From: UBA1672 sp964352665
GTDB lineage: Bacteria; Pseudomonadota; Alphaproteobacteria; Micavibrionales; Micavibrionaceae
Length of the DNA: 64,000 nucleotides
NCBI GenBank assembly: GCA_964352665.1
Contig: CAYGSJ010000001.1
Span: 434,001-498,000, forward strand
Direction of reading: 5' to 3'
In this document: piece by piece, positions 61,055-64,000 of the stretch
Layout: every line of letters starts with the position of its first letter
How positions within the stretch are numbered: position 1 is the stretch's first letter
Translations under genes and position numbers: made by a program
The notes under the pieces: model-generated
The model's input: only the letters and a program-made list of their open reading frames with translations
Databases searched by the model: none
What the model was told of the DNA's origin: nothing

Positions 61055-61972
61055 ATGTCTCGAAGAATTACCGGTCTATTTTCAGGACTTGCACTAAGTT
61101 TACTGGCCGCCTGCACACATGAAGCAAAACCAATTCAGCCCGCCAATAACACAGAAGAAAGGGAATCTGTTTCTGTGGGTGAAGGTATTGAATGGGACAC
61201 TGGCAGAGTTGTGCCCTTTCATTCCTTGGCAGAAGTAAGTCTGACAGACACAGATATATTGTTCATAGGTTATATTCACGGACAATTGCCTATTCATAAC
61301 ACCATGTTTTCCCAAGAAGCGGTTGCGACCTATGCCCGCGCTGGTGTTACGCAGTTTATGATGGAAGAAACGACAGAAACCGATCAGGCCACACTGGATG
61401 CGTATCTTGCACAAATAGAGGCCAGAATTGCCGCAGGTAAACCAATTGATATGGCGGCGGCCTCTATGTTTCTTATGCGTGATGCCTCTATTGCTTTGGT
61501 GCCGGTTGATCCGCGCACATCCGCAGAAAAGCAACTTATGTACACGGCAAAGACTGATGAAGAGCGCGCCAGAGCATTATACAAGTGTTTCCAAAAAGAC
61601 CCGTATCTGGCAGAAAATATTATGCTGTCTTTCGATCAAAGCGGTAAGGCCATTGTTTCTTTTGGTGCGGATCATGGGGCGTCGCCACGAGATGGCCTTC
61701 CCGAATTGATTGAGCAAGCCGGACTTACTATGCTGCGTATTGACGTGTATTCCGATATGGAGATGTTTAGAAATAACGAAGGTATGAGAGCCATGCAAAA
61801 TAGGGTTGTTGATGAATACTTCCCCAACAATAATTTGACCATTGGGGCTGAGTTGCCCCATCTTGTATATTTTGCCAGTGAAGGCAAGGCTTTCTGTACA
61901 AAGAATACACCGGGTTTTCTAAGGTCTGCTGTACCTGCGATTGCAACGGACAACGCGCCGGAACCAAAATAA
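61055..61972 (+). CDS. lipoprotein of the ChaN/TraB/EreA-like fold (tentative)
   Basis: A lipoprotein signal (ALSLLAAC, Cys20) leads to about 280 residues. Two motifs recall the Tiki/TraB/ChaN superfamily: ILFIGYIHGQLPIHNTM early and KAIVSFGADHGASPRDGLPELI late (G-x-x-H and G-A-x-H-G). That superfamily includes haem-binding and putative metallohydrolase proteins. Both halves are well spaced for it, but similarity is weak. AGGAG precedes the ATG. The next gene follows after 9 bases. Confidence 0.5.
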   Translation: MSRRITGLFSGLALSLLAACTHEAKPIQPANNTEERESVSVGEGIEWDTGRVVPFHSLAEVSLTDTDILFIGYIHGQLPIHNTMFSQEAVATYARAGVTQFMMEETTETDQATLDAYLAQIEARIAAGKPIDMAAASMFLMRDASIALVPVDPRTSAEKQLMYTAKTDEERARALYKCFQKDPYLAENIMLSFDQSGKAIVSFGADHGASPRDGLPELIEQAGLTMLRIDVYSDMEMFRNNEGMRAMQNRVVDEYFPNNNLTIGAELPHLVYFASEGKAFCTKNTPGFLRSAVPAIATDNAPEPK

Positions 61973-61981
61973 GCGGGAAAA

Positions 61982-62572
61982 ATGCAGCTAGGGCAATTAT
62001 TTTCAGGACTAATGAGAAATGCGTGGCAGCGCGTATCGTATCCGCTGTCTCATGAGGGCCGCGTTGATCGTGCCGCGTGGAGTTTGCTGACAACCTATGC
62101 CTATGACCCGCGCTTGCTGTGTCGTGCTGGCGTTATGTTATGCGCGGATGAGGCACGTGTTCCCCTATCTATTCTTGGCAAAGTTCTGGACTGTATTGAA
62201 ACTGAATATAGAAAGGACATCCAAGAAGAATGGGATAGTTGTACACCGGATGAGAAAGAAGAACTGGTGGCTATGTATCTATTTGCCCGTGCATTAGAGA
62301 AAATAAGAGGCGCAGAGAATGAAAGTTACCTTGTAAAATCACAGCTTCCAGCAGACATTTATGCGCAATACATCCACACCATGCATTGCGCGATTGAGGC
62401 TAACATGCCTTCTGATGACTATGATTACCTTGGAAAGGCCGAAGAAGCCGAGTTTCCAGATCTTGCGAAAATATCCAAACCCAGAATTGAAATAGCAATA
62501 GGCCAGGTGATTAATTTCTTTAGAACAGAGCTTGAATCCCTGAAATCAGAACAAGTACCTAGTTGCGACTGA
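61982..62572 (+). CDS. hypothetical protein, 196 aa
   Basis: I do not recognise it. It is soluble and helical, with three Cys in the first half (LLCRAGVMLCADEARVPLSILGKVLDCIETEY) and no signal peptide. It follows the lipoprotein gene by 9 bases and precedes mnmA by 40, so it may share a transcript with either. Confidence 0.55.
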   Translation: MQLGQLFSGLMRNAWQRVSYPLSHEGRVDRAAWSLLTTYAYDPRLLCRAGVMLCADEARVPLSILGKVLDCIETEYRKDIQEEWDSCTPDEKEELVAMYLFARALEKIRGAENESYLVKSQLPADIYAQYIHTMHCAIEANMPSDDYDYLGKAEEAEFPDLAKISKPRIEIAIGQVINFFRTELESLKSEQVPSCD

Positions 62573-62612
62573 AAACTTGCCTTTATCCCTGTAAATCCGT
62601 ATATTCCGCGGC

Positions 62613-63758
62613 ATGAATACTACATTGAACAGTATGGGCATTGCAAAGCCCCCTTCCGAAACCCGCGTGGTGGTTGCCATGTCGGGCGGGGTTGACTCAT
62701 CTGTGACGGCGGCCCTACTCCATGAGGAAGGGTATGATGTCGTGGGGGTGACGCTTCAGCTTTATGATTATGGCGCAGCGACAAATCCGAATGATCAGGT
62801 TAAAAGCAAGACATGTTGTGCGGGGCAAGACATTTATGATGCCCGCCGCGTGGCAGAGAATTTTGACTTTCCGCATTATGTTTTGAATTACGAAAGCAAT
62901 TTCCGTGAATCCGTGATTGATGATTTTGCCGATAGCTATTTACGTGGCGAGACCCCTATTCCCTGTGTGAAATGTAACCAGACTGTAAAGTTTCGTGATT
63001 TGTTAAAGGTGGCGCATGAACTGGGTGCGGATTGTATGGCCACAGGACATTACATTCAACGCGTGATTGATGAAGATGGTAAAGCCCATTTGGTACGCGC
63101 CCATGATGACGGGAAAGACCAGAGCTATTTCCTGTTTGCAACCACGCAAGAGCAGCTGGACTTTCTTCGCTTTCCCCTTGGTGGATGGAGCAAGGATGTT
63201 ACCCGCCAGCATGCGGAGCGTTTGGGTTTGATGAATGCCGATAAGCCGGACTCACAGGATATTTGTTTTGTGCCGCATGGTGATTACGCAAAAGTGGTAA
63301 AGAAGATCAGGCCCGAAGCCGAAAAGCCGGGCAAGATTATGCATGTTGACGGGCGAGAGATTGGCGAGCATAACGGCATCATCCACTTCACCATCGGACA
63401 GCGTAAAGGCATCGGCATTGGTGGCGGCGTATCCGAAAATAACGAGCCGCTTTATGTGGTGTCCCTAAACCCGCAAGAGAATCAAGTTATCGTTGGCCCA
63501 AAAGAATCTTTATCCCGCAATGTGTTAGAGATTGGTGATTGCAACTGGCTTATTAATCAGTCAAAAAACGAGCCGATTCTTATTGATGTGAAGTTCCGTT
63601 CGGTCATGAAACCGACGACCGGAAAACTGCACCTCAATGACAACAAAGCCGAGATCCATCTGGACGTGCCCCATTACGGCATTGCTGCGGGGCAAGCCGC
63701 CGTTTGCTATGTCGATAACCGCGTTATTGGCGGTGGGTGGATCACCGGCACACGATAA
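62613..63758 (+). CDS. mnmA: tRNA-specific 2-thiouridylase MnmA
   Basis: A PP-loop ATPase with VVVAMSGGVDSSVTAALL (SGGVDSS 24-30). The catalytic cysteines are Cys121 in PIPCVKCNQTVKFRDLL and Cys218 in KPDSQDICFVPHGDY. The form PCVKCN, in place of the enterobacterial PxxxCN with Asp, is the alphaproteobacterial/mitochondrial variant. It puts sulfur on C2 of U34 in tRNA Lys, Glu and Gln, completing the s2 part of the wobble modification whose C5 side chain is made through MnmC/MnmD. 381 residues, complete. Confidence 0.96.
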   Translation: MNTTLNSMGIAKPPSETRVVVAMSGGVDSSVTAALLHEEGYDVVGVTLQLYDYGAATNPNDQVKSKTCCAGQDIYDARRVAENFDFPHYVLNYESNFRESVIDDFADSYLRGETPIPCVKCNQTVKFRDLLKVAHELGADCMATGHYIQRVIDEDGKAHLVRAHDDGKDQSYFLFATTQEQLDFLRFPLGGWSKDVTRQHAERLGLMNADKPDSQDICFVPHGDYAKVVKKIRPEAEKPGKIMHVDGREIGEHNGIIHFTIGQRKGIGIGGGVSENNEPLYVVSLNPQENQVIVGPKESLSRNVLEIGDCNWLINQSKNEPILIDVKFRSVMKPTTGKLHLNDNKAEIHLDVPHYGIAAGQAAVCYVDNRVIGGGWITGTR

Positions 63759-63898
63759 TGCACTGCAACAGAGCATAAGTTTGACAGAAAACTGTTTATT
63801 CACTACGTTACACGAAATAATAATATCAGCGGGCTGCACTAGTTCTTATAGAAGCAAACGACCTAAGAACGAGCTCAATCAATTGGAGTTATAAATCA

Positions 63899-64000
63899 AT
63901 GAGTAAATCAGCATATCTTCCTAGAGCAATTAATATGGCCGTAGTGGCTGGACTGGATGCCATAGAGGATTTTCCGGGCATCGAAGGACATGAGGAGGCA
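63899..64000 (+). CDS. partial gene, 5' end only (34 codons)
   Basis: An ATG at 63899 preceded by TTGGAG opens a frame that runs off the window end: MSKSAYLPRAINMAVV and onward. There are too few residues to identify. The 140 bases before it contain TTGACA at 63781, 17 bases before a poor -10, so a promoter is possible. Confidence 0.5.
   Translation, partial: MSKSAYLPRAINMAVVAGLDAIEDFPGIEGHEEA

Noticed and set aside
63637..63894. 85-aa plus-strand open frame overlapping the mnmA end
   Set aside because: Most of it is out-of-frame mnmA sequence, and the rest has no ribosome site.

Overview
The window is a gene-dense, moderately AT-rich chromosomal segment of a Gram-negative bacterium, most likely an alphaproteobacterium. 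The evidence is the pal-cpoB-tilS-ftsH gene order, a Caulobacter/Agrobacterium-style Tad pilus locus (CpaA-CpaF, Flp pilins, TadE/G), the AhpC-AhpD pair with OxyR, and a response regulator paired with an HPt-like protein. Placement near the Micavibrio-like lineages is only a guess. No phage, insertion sequence, CRISPR array, rRNA operon or replication origin was seen.

Layout. 1-4.4 kb: the end of an O-antigen ligase/polymerase gene, a tRNA-Val, a SulP anion transporter lacking a STAS domain, and two outlying Tad genes (a lone pilus-N-domain protein and a TadD-like TPR lipoprotein). 4.5-5.9 kb: an orphan AbiEii-type nucleotidyltransferase. 5.9-23.7 kb: the Tad pilus locus, all on the minus strand. 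It holds the TadC/TadB platform, CpaF ATPase, CpaE, CpaD, the CpaC secretin, CpaB, the prepilin peptidase, the Flp pilin, TadG and two TadE-like pseudopilins. Beyond these come a membrane protein, a degenerate membrane-anchored kinase, an AMIN-domain lipoprotein, a WecA-like transferase and a second, very short Flp pilin. 23.8-25.9 kb: MnmC split into separate oxidase and methyltransferase genes with an unrelated gene between them on the other strand. 26-37.5 kb: housekeeping genes, namely Dcp, FtsH, TilS, CpoB, Pal, a SirB1-like protein, and the rsmI/yraN/BON-lipoprotein/LpoA-like set. 37.5-43.5 kb: a probable metal-related pair (DUF2946-like protein and Met/His-rich outer-membrane protein), a TetR regulator, a TPR-methyltransferase and an MscS channel. 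43.5-51.2 kb: a 34-residue-repeat protein, ferredoxin and cysteine desulfurase, and a peroxide-defence group (ahpD, nitroreductase, ahpC, divergent oxyR with a candidate operator). 51.2-64 kb: TrhO, a GST, a Cnr-like ECF sigma/anti-sigma/periplasmic-sensor operon headed by an EF-hand protein, then four more ECF-type sigma genes in tandem, icd, a small gene whose frame needs a -1 shift, the response regulator/HPt pair, a lipoprotein and MnmA.

How they fit together. The Tad genes would build and extrude a Flp pilus across both membranes. Pal, CpoB, the LpoA-like protein, the BON lipoprotein and the AMIN protein concern the cell envelope. TilS, MnmC/MnmD, MnmA and TrhO all modify tRNA wobble bases. 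The most unusual part is 53-58 kb: five related sigma genes in about 4.3 kb, only one with an obvious anti-sigma candidate. Two of the tandem copies share an almost identical 73-bp junction repeat although their interiors have diverged.
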